NCBI GenBank assembly: GCA_029641185.1
Contig: JAPWGK010000003.1
Coordinates: forward strand, 558,001-622,000
From: Pseudofabraea citricarpa
Taxonomy: Eukaryota; Ascomycota; Leotiomycetes; Helotiales; Dermateaceae
Reading direction: 5' to 3'
DNA: 64,000 nt
In this document: piece by piece, positions 46,741-59,610 of the stretch
Layout: every line of letters begins with the position of its first letter
Position numbering within the stretch: the first letter of the stretch is position 1
Made by a program: the position numbers and the translations under genes
The notes under the pieces: model-generated
What the model was told of the DNA's origin: nothing
What the model saw: the letters and a program-made list of their open reading frames with translations, nothing else
Databases searched by the model: none

Positions 46741-47188
46741 CGCCCAAATGACCAGCAATATCACCCGCGCAGGCTCTCTTCAATCCAACAACAAGAGAGC
46801 TGAGAGCTCGAGACCGGAACGGACTTCTTCATCACCCAAATGTTCTCACATCTTCCACCATAATTTCAATCAATATCTTTAGCAACAAATCAAAGTAAGT
46901 AACTTGTATTTACATTATAATAATATATATTACTGATATATAAGTAGCTACTGTATTTTACAAACGTTGATTAATACCTGTTGGAAAAATGGTCACGTGA
47001 GGCACGTGGTACGCTAGTGCCTATATGGCCTTCTCCTGTAGTTCCTCTTTCCTCTTTAGACAAATCAACAATCTTCGAAAAGAGCATCATATGACTAGAG
47101 TGAATATGTAGTACCTATCGACCTATTGATTACAGTCAACCGAGGATCTTTTCGCTCCAACCCCAAGAAAGCTCGAGGCCAGCCGAGC

Positions 47189-47310
47189 TTCTCATGCCAC
47201 GCCAAAAATCTTTGCAAACATCTATGAAAGCGACCAACTCAAGGTACGCAGCCTGCATTCCCTTTACAACAATGTACATTGCTGACAGATGAGTAGTAGC
47301 TTCTGTGGCG
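47189..47310 (+). repeat. Imperfect direct repeat, copy B
   Basis: Second copy of the unit at 46605, shorter by about 15 bases. It contains CATGCCACGCCAA, CAAACATCTA, CCAACTCAAGGT and ACATTGCTGACAGA. Origin unknown; possibly remains of a transposable element or of a duplicated gene flank. Confidence 0.6.
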
Positions 47311-47957
47311 CGCAAAAACCACTACCATCACCCCAAGGCCTCCGCTACAGGAAAACTAATTTCTTTTTAGAAGATAGCCATTAATAGCTCTATCTTATAT
47401 AGAGAGAGATCTTTTTCTTCTGGGAAAGATATAAGAGTGAATACAAGGCGAGTAAAAGCAGTTTAGAGTCACGACAGACCAGTCATTCTACTGTAGCCAA
47501 TGAATAAACTTCAAATAGGCCCTCGGACGTTTTTCCGAAACTCTAGATAAGAAGCGAGGTGAGAAGGTATATCAGGATAGGCAGACCTGTAAAACTTGAG
47601 ATTTTACTTTAAACCGGAAGTATGATCGAACAATCAAGTGTTTGAGGTTAAGTAAGGAAAGCGGGGTAAGGGGACCGTGTAGAGCGATCGCAAGAAGCCT
47701 GCATATATTCACAATGTGAATGGTTGATTGCCTGAGTTGTCGTGTTGGATCTTGCCGACAAGTGATCAGTCACTTTGAGCCCCTGGGTTATAAAATGACG
47801 CTTCCTCCTCCGCTAAAATCAACTCATCAAAATATGCCAAGTTTCACGCTCCGCACAAATTAAGACACAGAAATCCAATTCTTGTTTTCAATGCCTGGTT
47901 CTCGTTGCCTGTTTTGAAATTCGCTTGAAAGAGGTTTCCGTGGACATCTCTGCAAAG

Positions 47958-50900
47958 ATGAGCACGGAAGAGCGTCCACGGGATCTCATCGAGAGAATCG
48001 CTGCCAGAAATGGCGTGTTCTCCCAGGATATGATAGAGAGATCCCAGCATGATCCCATGATAAGAATTCTTCTCGATAGCAATCAAAACCTGAAAGAGAT
48101 TGCAAACAATTCGACGTTTAGGTAAGGATTGTTTCTCAGAACATTGCACCTCCTAAGGATATTGAATCATATTTAGATTGGCAGAAGACCTCAATTCTGT
48201 GCCAACTCACTTCGTATTGGAGTGCATCCAGAATGCAGATGACAACCGTTATCACGAAGGAATTGAGCCATTTCTTCGATTAGATATACAGCCGGACAGG
48301 ATTAAATTGGGTTGCAATGAGGTAGGATTCAGCCCACGCAATGTTGAAGCTATTTGTAGCGTCGGGAAAAGTACAAAGTCTTCCCAGAGTGGTTACATCG
48401 GCGAGAAGGGTATCGGATTCAAGTCTGTGTTCAAGGTGGCTCGACATGCTCACATCTACTCCCCTCCATTTTTCTTCAAATTCGACAAGGCTAGAGAGCT
48501 AGGAATGATTACTCCAGTTTGGATTGAGGAAGAGCATGCACTGCCCACACGCCGTGAAGAATGTCAGACCACAATCCTCCTCCTGCCGGCCACAGGACAT
48601 GATTTTTCGGGACTGTTCAAGGACTTCAATTCAATCGCACCCACTCTACTCCTATTTCTCCGCAAATTAAAGAGATTGGAGCTCAATCTAATGGATCCCC
48701 CAACAAAGAAAGTTTTGTCGTCCAGGTCCCAGCAGGATGGAAGGTTGAAAACCTTGATTGTAGAAGACGACAGAAGTAAGGCTGAACACTCGTACCGCAT
48801 TTCCACCATGAAGCGAAATATTTCAATCCAGGAGGAACGGCGGAAGGGGGTTATAAGCACAGAAATCGCCTTGGCATTTCCAGTCAACTCTGAAGGTGCA
48901 CCCAAAGAATGCACGCAAATGGTGCACGCCTTTCTGCCGATTCGCAACTCCGGGTTCAAGGTGAGCAGGAACAGCATTTTGTTAATGGGGAATGCTAATT
49001 GTGTCTTTGTAGTTCATCATCCAAGCCGACTTTCTAGTCACATCTAGCCGACAAGATATCGATGAATCAAAATCATGGAATCATCAATTGAAAGAATATG
49101 TTTCTCCTGCTTTCGAGCAAGCAGTTTTGAACTTCCTTTCCGCATCCAAAGATCCCCTTCGCTATACATGGATGCGATATCTACCACAAGGAATTGATCA
49201 TAAATTTTGGAGAACAACTGCTTCCTCCATTTGGTGCAACATAAAAGAGCTTCATGTTCTTGAATCGCGAGGAGTAGGTCTGCACATTCCAAAAAACTTG
49301 GAGCGCCTCAGCGACATTGCGCTGGATCGATTCGGATGGCCGCTTGTCGGGTCTCTGTCAGAGTATCTGTCTCCTCAATATGCTGACACCGACTGGGGCA
49401 TATTGAGTGAGCTGGGAGTGAAGCCCTATTCTCAGAGAGAGTTACTGATACGACTATATCGCATGGAAGACGATATGCTTGTAAATCAACTCCAACGTTG
49501 GCATGAAGATCTTGCGAAGTGTATGGAGTCATTTGCAAACACACAAGCATGGAATGATCTTGCGTGCCACATAAGGCACAAAAAGCTTATTCCACTTCAC
49601 GACGGTAGTTGGTCATCTGCGCACAATTTGGGCAGAAATCCTATCTATTTTCAGGACAGTAATAGCCTCATCAACATCCCATCAGATGTCAACCTGCGTC
49701 TTGTCAATACTGAAGCCTCGGCAGATGTTCACCGGAAGAACTTCTTCAGGCTTCTCGGTGTTAAGGATTGCAACGAGCGAGAGGTTGCAGAATTGATACT
49801 TCGAAAGCATCACGAGACTCATCCCCCTTCTCTTCAGGATTCTATTATACATTCTGATTATATATTCATGCTGCAAGCATCTATCAGAGACTCGCTGGAT
49901 GTCAGGCACTTGTGGCTGTATGATGAAAGTGGTCATCATGCTAAAGGCGACCAGTTGTACATTCCTGACGATGCTAGATACTCAGCATATGATCTTCTTC
50001 AAGGGAGTGATGCATCTATCAAATTTCTATCCCCGTCATATGGCGCATCGAATTCACTAAATGGAGCAAGACAAAAATTCATTGACTGGCTCCAGCGTAG
50101 CACTGCTTTGACTACTATACCTCGGATTAGGAGAGACGGAAAAATGTCTAACGAATTTTCCCACATCTTACAACACCACTCAAATGAGGTTATTCACATT
50201 CTAAGATTTCATTGGCATGTCTATCGAAATGAGGTCAACAATGCCATCAGAGTAAACCTGGAAAACCATCAAGTAAGTTGCTCAAATGGGGGAGATCCCG
50301 TTCTCCGGCCACTCAAGTACGCATACCTGCCAGATCCAAGCCTGAAGCGTGAAAGCTCTGAGCTGTGCTCTCTCAAGCCTGGAGTCGATTTCATTATGAT
50401 TGAACAATACAAGGCCGCTGATTGGGTTTTCCTTACTAAATTCTGTGCTGGAAATGCTCCTGACCTGAGGTTTTATCTTTGGTTAGGAAAACAACAGCAG
50501 TTCCGACAAGGTTGTGACATGGCACATGCAAAAAAACTTCTCCAGTCCATTTCAGAGGCGGGTGGAATCGATGAGCAAAATCAAGAATTGATTAGGTACG
50601 TTCTCTCATCGTATGTGCACTAGGTATTTACAGACGTATATATAGGCTCGAATTTTCTGCTAATAAACTCATTCGCGTCTTCAACCCAACTTCAAACAAA
50701 GCGCTTTGGGAATATCCATGTGACTGTGTTTGGAATGCCCCGGCTGGCTTTCGGGCCAAATATTCTTTGAAGCCTGTTTACGGAAATCACACTAGGACCA
50801 AGATTCTCATGAAAACAACACTCAGAATAAGCAATGCGACAGTGAGAGATATTGTCAATGACATGGCGTCTTCAAGACCATCTGACGAGTATCTAATCGC

Positions 50901-53900
50901 TGCATACGATTATCTTGCGAACGAAAAATCAAACAATGCCCGACTAACGGACTTACAATTTCTGCGGTTCGTGTTTTCTTTCGTTTTCCGTTGGTTTTTT
51001 ACTAATTGAAAGATACAGTCAGAGCTTTGAGCAAAATATGCTTATTCTCATCCCTGGAAAGAAAACACGACTTCTCTCAAGCCAATGTGTTTGGGGTGGT
51101 CCACCTGTATCGCACAAGGTTGATATCCAACCCTACTATGATGATTCTCCTGGACTTCGGGAATTCTTTACTTCGGTTTTGAAGATCGAAAAGCCAAGCT
51201 GTGATGATATATTTGAACAACTAGCAAAACTCAAGTCCCACTCACATACCACGGCTAGCCAAGTGGAGGCAATGTACGCATACCTTGTCAATTTCGATTT
51301 CTCTTATGAAAATGGGTATGTTACCTATCACTCTTCTTCAATATAACATCATATCTTACGTACGCAGAAATAAATTCGAAGACAATAGCCTTCTTTATAC
51401 GAAGGGGGCTGATGGTAGAAATTGCTGGAGAAAGCCATCTGAATGTGTCTGGGCTGCACCGAGTTTCCTTCGTTCTAAAATAGCCATCAGCAGGAGTCAT
51501 ATGATGACCGATCCTTTAGCAATCACCTTTCTGAGGACGAATCTTGGCATTAGGGATGCTAATCTTGACGACTTTGTTGAAGATGTGAGAATACTGAAAC
51601 GTATGGGAGCATGTGACAGAAATGAGATCGAGAACCTTTACAGGCATATTGAGTTCAATGTTGGCAGGCAGCAGCACAACATGAGGTGAGTTGTATGGCC
51701 CAAAACCCAATACATACTGATCTTCTATAGGACCATATTTACCTCAGAACCGCTTATCTATGACCATCTCCACGTCCCACCGCGCTGGGTGTTATTAGGC
51801 GAATGTGTATGGACTGGACCTATTTGCTTGCACACAACACCAAAGCTAGCCCGATGCTATCCAACTTTAAAAAATCTATTTTGCACAATTCTTGGTGCAA
51901 GTAACGCATCATCAGATACTATCGTTGAGGAGCTTCTCGCTGTAGTCGATACTGTCGGAAGAAGCCCAAATACTCCACAATTGGACGACCCTGAGCGTCG
52001 TAGAATCACAGAATTGCTACTTGGATTAAGTTCTTTGGAACTATCTTCGTATTCCCAGGGTGTTCTCGGATCTCAAAAAATATGGCCATTTCAACTTCAC
52101 CGGGATGCCATGGTGACATTGGTCTCCATAACGGATACATTCTTCATACCGGATCATCAGCATTTATTGGATGTCCTGAACCATAACATACCTGTTCTCC
52201 ATTTATCTAGCAGTGATTTGACCAGACTCAGACCCATATTCGCAAATTTGGGTGTAGAATCAAAACTCATCTCCAAATCCGTGAGGCAAACTAATAGTGC
52301 AGAAGATACGTCGATGCCAGACCACGAGTTGTCCACATACTTACAGTCTAGAGCAGATGCTGTATTTCAGTAGGTATAACCAAATTTTTTAACGCTTATC
52401 TAACTCGTTCCAGTTGCGGTGAGCATTTCCGAGTCAATCGATTGAGAGCCACGAGCCGAAATCATCGCGAGCTTCTCAGAGGCATCCGAGTTTATCGCGC
52501 CGCTGATATTTCTACTACATATGAACTCGCTTCGCAAAAAATCGATAGGATTGCCACGAGGTCAGGTCTGATGAGATTGAAAATCAACGAAGACCAGCTA
52601 CAGTTGTTTGTCCCACGCGACCAAGACTCCCAGAGGAAAGCCTTCGCTTATTGTCTAGCGAAAGAAATAATCCAATTTCTAGAAGTTCCCGAAGAGCAGT
52701 CTTGGCAAATCATCAGCGGCATCTTCACGACGCCTATTGACAGGTTGGAGATGTTACTATATAGTAATGGTGTTTTGTTATACGATGAAGATGAGAGCGC
52801 ACCCTCAAATTTTGACATAAATGCCCTGCAAGTCGAGGAACAGATTGAGGAACCGATAGAATGCAGTACAATCACGCCATTCAATCAATCATCGATAAAT
52901 ATTGCTGGTCCAAGTCCTCCGATAACTCCATCTACGCCTTCCAGGAACACCTTAGCAGATGCAAACCGCAGACGCACGTCAGCAGTCAGCCTATTCGGTA
53001 TACCACCAGATAGTGGACACAGACAAAGGATACTAGTCAGGGAGGTGAGAGCGAGCCGGGAAACAACGATAACTCTAACCAATGGAAGATCCTTCAAAGC
53101 TCCAACTTCCAATCAGATCCGTGAAGCATTGAACGACTTTCAAGCAAGAGCACACTATATGACCAGACAGGGAAGAGCAGCAGCCACGAGTGACTTTAGA
53201 CTCGTAGCCAATGGACCTCAGGAGGAAGAGTCCATCGTATCCGGAAGCTCTGAAAGTTCTCAAGGACCACAGACACCATCGGAAGATTCGAGTCCAACGC
53301 CACAATTGACCCCATCGAGCGATGCCTTTGACCCGGCGAATCTAGCATCAGCTGGGCTGGTGAATGAGAGGGGTTCCGCACCTAGAGATAACTCACAGCG
53401 TGCGCGTGATTTTGGTATCGGCTTTTTAGGTGAGCAATTTGTGGTAGAGATGCTGAAACAGCATCTACCCGACTTTGATGAACTTTTACATTGGACAAGC
53501 ACACTACGGGTCCATGCTGGCTTCCCAGAATATCCTCTCAGAGAAGATACAGACCTGAAATATTGTGACACGGATGGACACCTAAGAAGGCTGCTACGGA
53601 CGTGGACCGGTGAAGCCATCCCGGCCTGGCTCGCAGAAGATGCTGATGTCAATAACCCGATTACGTTCTGGTTGGAGGTCAAAACTACAACTGATGTGTG
53701 CGAAACTCCGTTTTATGTCAGTTCTGCTCAGTATCAATTGGTATGTTGCTTGCTTCCCGTTGCTGTGGCGGACTTGAGCTGATCTCTGATTAGATGAAAA
53801 GTATGGCTGTCTCGGAACTTCGTCCCCGTGATGTATATGTCCTCTTGAGAGTTTACAATATTGGGAATGTGCCTGGTTTGATAGCTTATATTGATCCTTG

Positions 53901-53973
53901 GACTAGATCTCAGGAGGGCCAGTTGGATTTTGTCCCGTCTGCGTGGGTTGTTACGCCGAGGAGATTGATCTAA
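47958..53973 (+). CDS. NO VEIN-type GHKL ATPase with C-terminal NOV (DUF3883) domain, 1870 aa
   Basis: Exons: 47958-48121, 48177-48960, 49013-50595, 50646-50966, 51019-51315, 51368-51685, 51731-52369, 52414-53740 and 53794-53973; all phases agree. The N-terminus has the sacsin/NOV-type HSP90-like ATPase fold: FVLECIQNADDN (near 66-77, the N-box), then SVGKSTKS and GYIGEKGIGFKSVF (near 127-140). The central 1400 residues are unassigned and contain repeated ECVW/DCVW-W-(A/G)-x-P segments (four copies at intervals of 100-130 residues). The C-terminus (about 1700-1850) has the NOV domain: GEQFVVEMLKQHLP, then TFWLEVKTT, an E-x-K signature of PD-(D/E)XK nuclease folds. Plant NO VEIN acts in development. 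Fungal members are uncharacterised. I infer an ATP-driven nucleic-acid or protein-quality role. Confidence 0.88.
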
Positions 53974-54467
53974 GATATTTGAATCATTTTATATGTGTAA
54001 GATTTCTCGGGATTGCAGCTTTGCGACTTTTGGGGTTTGCTATGTATGAAAAGTTCTATCTCCAAGAATATGCAGTACTATATGATTACAAAAATAATTT
54101 GTTTTGCAAGTTGGAAACTCGCTCTGCAAAATTGTGCATTTAGAGAACCAGAAATTTCAACACAAGGAGGAATTTCGAGCTAGCTCATATCCAAAGAGGA
54201 TTCTGAAAATGGTTACACCAAAGACTCCACCGTTAAAACCATGCGTAATCCCAACTACCGCAGACATTACAGAAAACCAATTCCTGCATTACCATAATCG
54301 TACAAGGGGTATAAGATAAGCCGAAGAAACGACACCCGTCATTTCAAACCAATTAAGTTCCATTTCCGTTGCCAACCCACAGAGAAGAGCCTCTCTGAAA
54401 AGAACGCCGACAGAGCACAAATCCAAATCCAAATCCACAGAGAACATCTAAGCTCATCTCTCTATCT
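53974..54467. other. Intergenic between convergent genes
   Basis: 3' flanks of the NO VEIN-type gene and the DUF6536 gene; no gene seen. Confidence 0.4.
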
Positions 54468-57203
54468 CTAAGAATACAATTCCCCAGGAATGATCTTCTC
54501 CGGGTCGTCTGTCGTAAAGCCAGCATGGCGAAACTTCTCACCCATGCCCACTGTCACATAAAATTTAGCAAGGGTTTCCTGAAGGTACGAGCAAGAAATG
54601 TAGAAATGTACTCACAGTCACCCCACACAATCCCCTCGGCGCTGAAGTCGGTGAGCTCTGTAGTCGAGGCACAGCACGCTCGGATAGAACCGTACATTTG
54701 CGGGATGAAACCCTCACGCGTAAAGGTAAATGCCCACCAGCAGACGCTCGTCATAGCTATCATCAATATGGTCGACATGAAAATCGGGTACGAAGCATAT
54801 GTTACCTGCGAAATGTCAGACTACTGAAAACTCGGGTATGGAAAGAAAATCACTTACAAAATATATGGACCGTTCTGTGTTGTTGATTGGGTCCGTGAAG
54901 ATGGATTCAGTCGTCGAGATGGCTGCGCCAAGCAGCCAGTGCATACTTGCTGAGAATGCCATCATGGGAAATAATATCCTGCTTGGGAGTTGTAGAAAAT
55001 AGGATTGTTCAAATGGGCGACCCGAAACAATCGTACAACGAGGTTTCCTCCTTTCCGTTTCCAGTTTGCCCCATTCGTGCTCCATGATGATGAGAGTAAT
55101 GTTATAGATGAGAAGGAGATACAGCAAGCTGTAGAGGAACTGTGCCCCGTTGGAAATGGCAAAGGCTGTAAATTCGCTGGAAATGCTGTCTGCTGGTAAA
55201 CCTCCAAGACTCGCACTTGAGCTGAAACCTCCCCAGGTCCCGAATTTGGCCTTAATCAGCTTGGAGATACCTTCTTCACACCCGATGTCATCAAACGTCC
55301 GGTAAGAGTTTTGTGGGTATTGCCGGCAGGCTTCTTTGAAGCTATTTGCGCTAGTGCCAATGCTGACGGCCAGTAACAGGGAGATGGCGAGCATTACCAA
55401 CGAACAAATCATAAGTATGATCATTTGTGATACAGCGGTAGAACCAAGATTAGATAGCAAGGACCGCTTATATTTGATGGCGACGGTGGGATGCGGCAGG
55501 TCCGCTGCCATGTTGACTTTGTTGAATTTCTTACACTTCTGACAGTGACCGATGTCATCACCAGTAGCAGATGGAGTTGGATCCTTGCAGTGTTTGTGAC
55601 AGGTATGTTGAACTGAGTGCCGATATCCGTCCCCAGCATTGAGCAAGCACTCGTTCTGAATCTTGAGCTCAGGATCGAGTACTGAGGCAATGATAACATC
55701 ACCATATGTCAGACAAACATCCTTCGTTCGAGAACGTGCTCGATAGTTGACAAGTAGCATGTATATCCCCTTGATCATAAGACATCCCATAAGCGTAAAT
55801 GCGGCTTGCATCCGTACATTCAGCCGACATTTCTTTTCTTGCTCGTCGCCGAGCACGCACCTAACGCTATTTCCAAGTACACAGTTGTCCTTGGCAAACA
55901 TTTTGCTGGTTTCGCTGTGGTAGTCACGGCTGTAGTATGTAAATTCCTGAAGTGCTTCTTCGACAGTTGAAGTATTCTGATACTGACTGCAATTTACGCC
56001 CACGGATTCCACGTCAACGCTCAAAAAGGTTGTGGAGTTACCCAACGTATCCGGGCGATATCCTCTCGCAAGTGTAGAAAGCTTTGTTGGCAAGACGTAT
56101 GATCCAGCTCGAAATGCTACCCAGCACGAGGAATCAAAGGCATTGGTCGTCTGATATGCATTTCTGTAATATGTGCCTTGACTATCTGTATAATTGGTTA
56201 TGCCGGATAAAGGACCTTCATTGTACGTGACAGTTGTAGGCATGCTTATGTAAAATGATGGCCCAACAAGTGAATTCGCAAGAAAATGAACTGGCTGAAT
56301 GAATCTGTCAGAAAGCGAGTATATGAGTATGGAAAGGGTACGTACCACAGATGTAGCAATCAGCAAAATCCAGGCGAGCCAAGCTTTTAACTTCCCTGAC
56401 TGTTTGTGATTGATTGCCCATGGGGAATTGGTACCGACTCTCGAGTCTCCTCTTTTTGACAACACCCAACGCATTTCTGTGACTTTCAAGGCTGTAACTA
56501 ATTGCTGATAAGTATTGGAGCACCCAAGAATGAATGTTGCCATGATATTTATGACAAAATGAACAAAGACGTTCCTCTTCTCCATTGATTCACAGCTCTC
56601 CCCCGACGAACCACCGACAGATGTCGAATTTTTATTCCGTCGCTTTGCAAAGTCTGGAAGATATGATAGCACGATGATTAGCATGACGAGTGCGCATGTC
56701 ATGGTGAAAGCTGCCATTGTTCGCAAACTCCGATCGACCAGCATTTGTTTCTTCCACCAACCCGGTTTTCCATGGGCGAATTGACCATCAAATGTTGAGG
56801 TCGTTCGTTGAGAAGTAAATGACTTTTTATGCCACAACTTTGGAAAATTGCTACTGATTCCGAGTCTCTGTCTAAGTCCTTCATTATCCACCTCTGGACT
56901 CCCCTCTTGAATCGATTTTCCGTCCTTTGGAGATGAGTTGGAATTGCTGGTTAACGTTGCAAAACTCTGCGGTCGGAGGAGAGATCGAGATGAGCGGTCA
57001 TCGTGATAGGAAGTGTTCCTTGTGTGACTTAATGGCTGGCGTTCAGAGAGATCACGCTCATAACCAGACTCCCTGTTCTGATCAGTACAATTTCTCCATC
57101 TCCGAATTCGTGTGCCTTCAAAAACATACCCAAGGTCCACCATAGAGATATCTGGCCCATCTCGATCCCAATCGTCAAATACCTGAGAATAGTGGGAGTC
57201 CAT
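54468..57203 (-). CDS. DUF6536 multi-pass membrane protein, 872 aa
   Basis: Exons in transcript order: 57203-54858, 54805-54616 and 54550-54468. A Ser/Arg-rich cytoplasmic N-terminus (about 130 residues) leads to a DUF6536 region: WWKKQMLVDRSLRTMAAFTM, then VNIMATFILGCSNTYQQLV and WAINHKQSGKLKAWLAWIL. About eight membrane helices follow in total, with a large N-glycosylated outer loop (many NxS/T) between residues 310 and 460. A Cys/His-rich inner segment lies near 530-575 (CHKHC, CQKCKKF), which could bind a metal. The C-terminus ends DDPEKIIPGELYS. The family is widespread in ascomycetes with no known function; I place it at the plasma membrane by topology only. The first donor after 54858 and the last acceptor were chosen because they keep the frame open. 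Confidence 0.87.
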
Positions 57204-58027
57204 TGCCCCAGACGCAATCTCAACGGTCCTCGAGAATTTGAAAGGAGGTCATCGTGACCAACTTCCTGAGATGGTGCGTCCCGCCATATGTATGCACACC
57301 TATTTTAGGAGGCTTGCTATCTCCCCTTGCCAGAGGCTGACAGCTGCAGATTTTGCGGCGAGGCACCCCACAGAAGAGGCAGAGATAACCCATCATAGCC
57401 CTGATCGCATCTTCAGCCTTGCGGCACAGCATGTCTGTGCCTGGTAATGATCACCCCGGCCCCCAACCTCGCTCTGTGCATCGACATTACAATTGGATGA
57501 GCCCTTGTATGGGGCGTAATCAGCAACAGCCCGAATTTATGGTCGAGGCATAAGCTAAGCCGGGCGGCAGTTAACGGATGTTAAAATCTCCACTGCACAA
57601 CTCATCGTTCTAGACCTAGTTCGAAATGATGAAAACTCCCCCCAATATTCATTTTCGCTTGTCGGGCAACACTGCAGTTTTGTCTAAGATTAAGGCATTC
57701 ATCCTCATATAAATGAAGATAGAAACAATCATCTTTTCTTAGTATCACCCGAGTTTCTCACACGGGACGACTTGCAGAACGCCAAGTCTGTGTGCTACTG
57801 CGGCCTTGCACATCAATGCCGTCATTTCGCCAATCGGGTGGCTAATCGATGTGACACTGATATTCCTGCAATTTACTGAACCTTCGTACGCCTCAAGACC
57901 ATGGAAAAGACACATGCTACAGCGCCATTTATCAAGCCCCTTCGGTTTTCATGAGTCTCTCTTTAGCTCTCAATTTGAATCATTCGAGAAAACTACCGAC
58001 TTCCCTGCCCCCACCCAGATAAACAAT
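57204..58027. other. Intergenic, no gene recognised
   Basis: Promoter of the DUF6536 gene and 3' flank of the Zn2Cys6 gene. Nothing else seen. Confidence 0.4.
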
Positions 58028-59610
58028 CTATGCATCTAATACCTCGATTGATCGAGTAAATGGTCTCCCAAATAAACCTGAATCGGGTATAGTTGGAATT
58101 TCGCAAAACGGCGTGGAGCTCTTGGCAGATGCTTCTCTCCAGATCTTGTCCTCGTCTCTATCATAGGCCGGAATGAGTATCTCGTTCTTCTCAGGCCTCT
58201 TTTCGACATGGAGCATGTTCTCGGCGACTTTGAGGGCTTCAACTGCATCCCACATGCCCTCCCTCCCAGACGCTCGAGATAATAGATCATAAGCCTGCCA
58301 TCGACGGGCTACATCTGGAGCCCGCAATGTGGTATACAACAGAGGTGCAATGATTCCTAGATTCGCCGAAAACGTGACATTATCCTGCAATGCAGCATTA
58401 TTATCATTGTTGAGAAATGCTTCGCTCAGAAATATCAACTCTGCAAATTTATCTGGTGCTGGATCCGGTGAACTAGCTGCAATGGACATCAGTAGCCAGT
58501 GGATCTTGAGTAAGGAAGCAGCGCGCTTTCTTTTGTTATCCATTTGTCCCATTTCAGTAGCATTGCCAAGATAAGCATCGAAGCTTTGTAGCCAAGTGCG
58601 CAAGAGATTGGCTGCTCGTCTTCCTTCTTGGCCATTTGGATTCGGCATACCGAGACCCGGGATTCGATCGACTGTGCCAACACGGCTGTGGAGTATCTCA
58701 GCCGATATCTTATTCAGTGCATGGTATGCATCATCCAACGATTGAAAATTCGAAATAATCAGAACTCCAGCTTTTCTCAGAGCATCCCACAACACAAGCC
58801 TTTCTTTTTTTCTTACAGGATTGACAAACATTGTTACCTGGACCCCGATCCCGAGAAGCAAGGCGCCAAAATCTTGCTCGTATGGGGACGCAATTGAATA
58901 GTCCTGCTTTCGAGCATCCTCGAGAATTTTCAAACCTGCTCGGAGATGTAGAAGAGACATTGCGCGGTCGCCGAGCAGCGAGTTATAGCAAATAAATAAA
59001 ATACAGGAAATCAACGCGATGGGTATTGGTTGCGTCTGTGAATTGATCGATCGATGCAAACGATTAATGGCGATAGCATGTTGGCGAAAAGCAAATGTTC
59101 GAAGCTCATCAATGCTCAAGTTGCTCAAATGCCGAAACCTGAATTCTTGATGAAGCGCACCGACGGCTATCATGGCGTGCCGCACCGAAGGCTCGTATTG
59201 GCCTGCTTGAAGGACATGACGAAGCCAGAATTCTGACAAGAAGTTCCCAGCTAGAGTTGGTGCAGTGACAGTCACGAAGTACTGGTATAGCATGCCCTCT
59301 TTGGGGTCTGCAACCGCGGTTGTTGAAGGTCTTCGAATCATTGAAGTTTCCTGCTCGGCTGGCTTTTGCACTGGTTCATAGCCATCACATTTGCGGCCTG
59401 TTGAGGTACATTTTTTGCAGGAAGGCTTCTCTTCATCGCATTTAATTCTTCGTATTCTATCACCAGTTTTTAGCCAGGCTCCTCAGAATAAGAAATCCAT
59501 ACAAAAATGAGCGTCTTGGGTTCCGGTTCTCAGACTTACTTGCAAGTTATGCATCCAGTCTTAACTGGCTTTACGCCCCTCCTTCTCCGTACTTGGTCTT
59601 TTGACTTCAT
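58028..59610 (-). CDS. Zn2Cys6 transcription factor, 499 aa
   Basis: Exons 59610-59540 and 59456-58028, with the intron inside the zinc cluster. The cluster reads GCITCKIRRIKCD then KPSCKKCTSTGRKCDGY (about residues 19-48), the standard six-cysteine pattern. The remainder is a fungal transcription-factor region with LLYQYFVTVTAPTLAGNF and FWLRHVLQAGQYEPSVRHAMIAVGALH, typical of the short, PRO1/UPC2-like C6 group that follows an alpha-helical fold without a long linker. I chose the Met at 59610 because it places the cluster at the usual distance from the N-terminus. It is probably nuclear; targets are unknown. It lies next to an NmrA-like gene on the same strand. Confidence 0.9.

Larger units (their letters stand above)
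46583..47957. other. Repeat-bearing AT-rich DNA before the NO VEIN-type gene
   Basis: This contains two imperfect direct repeats (46605-46740 and 47189-47310), short AT-rich tracts (46895-46945) and the promoter of the gene at 47958. No coding region is supported. Confidence 0.5.
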
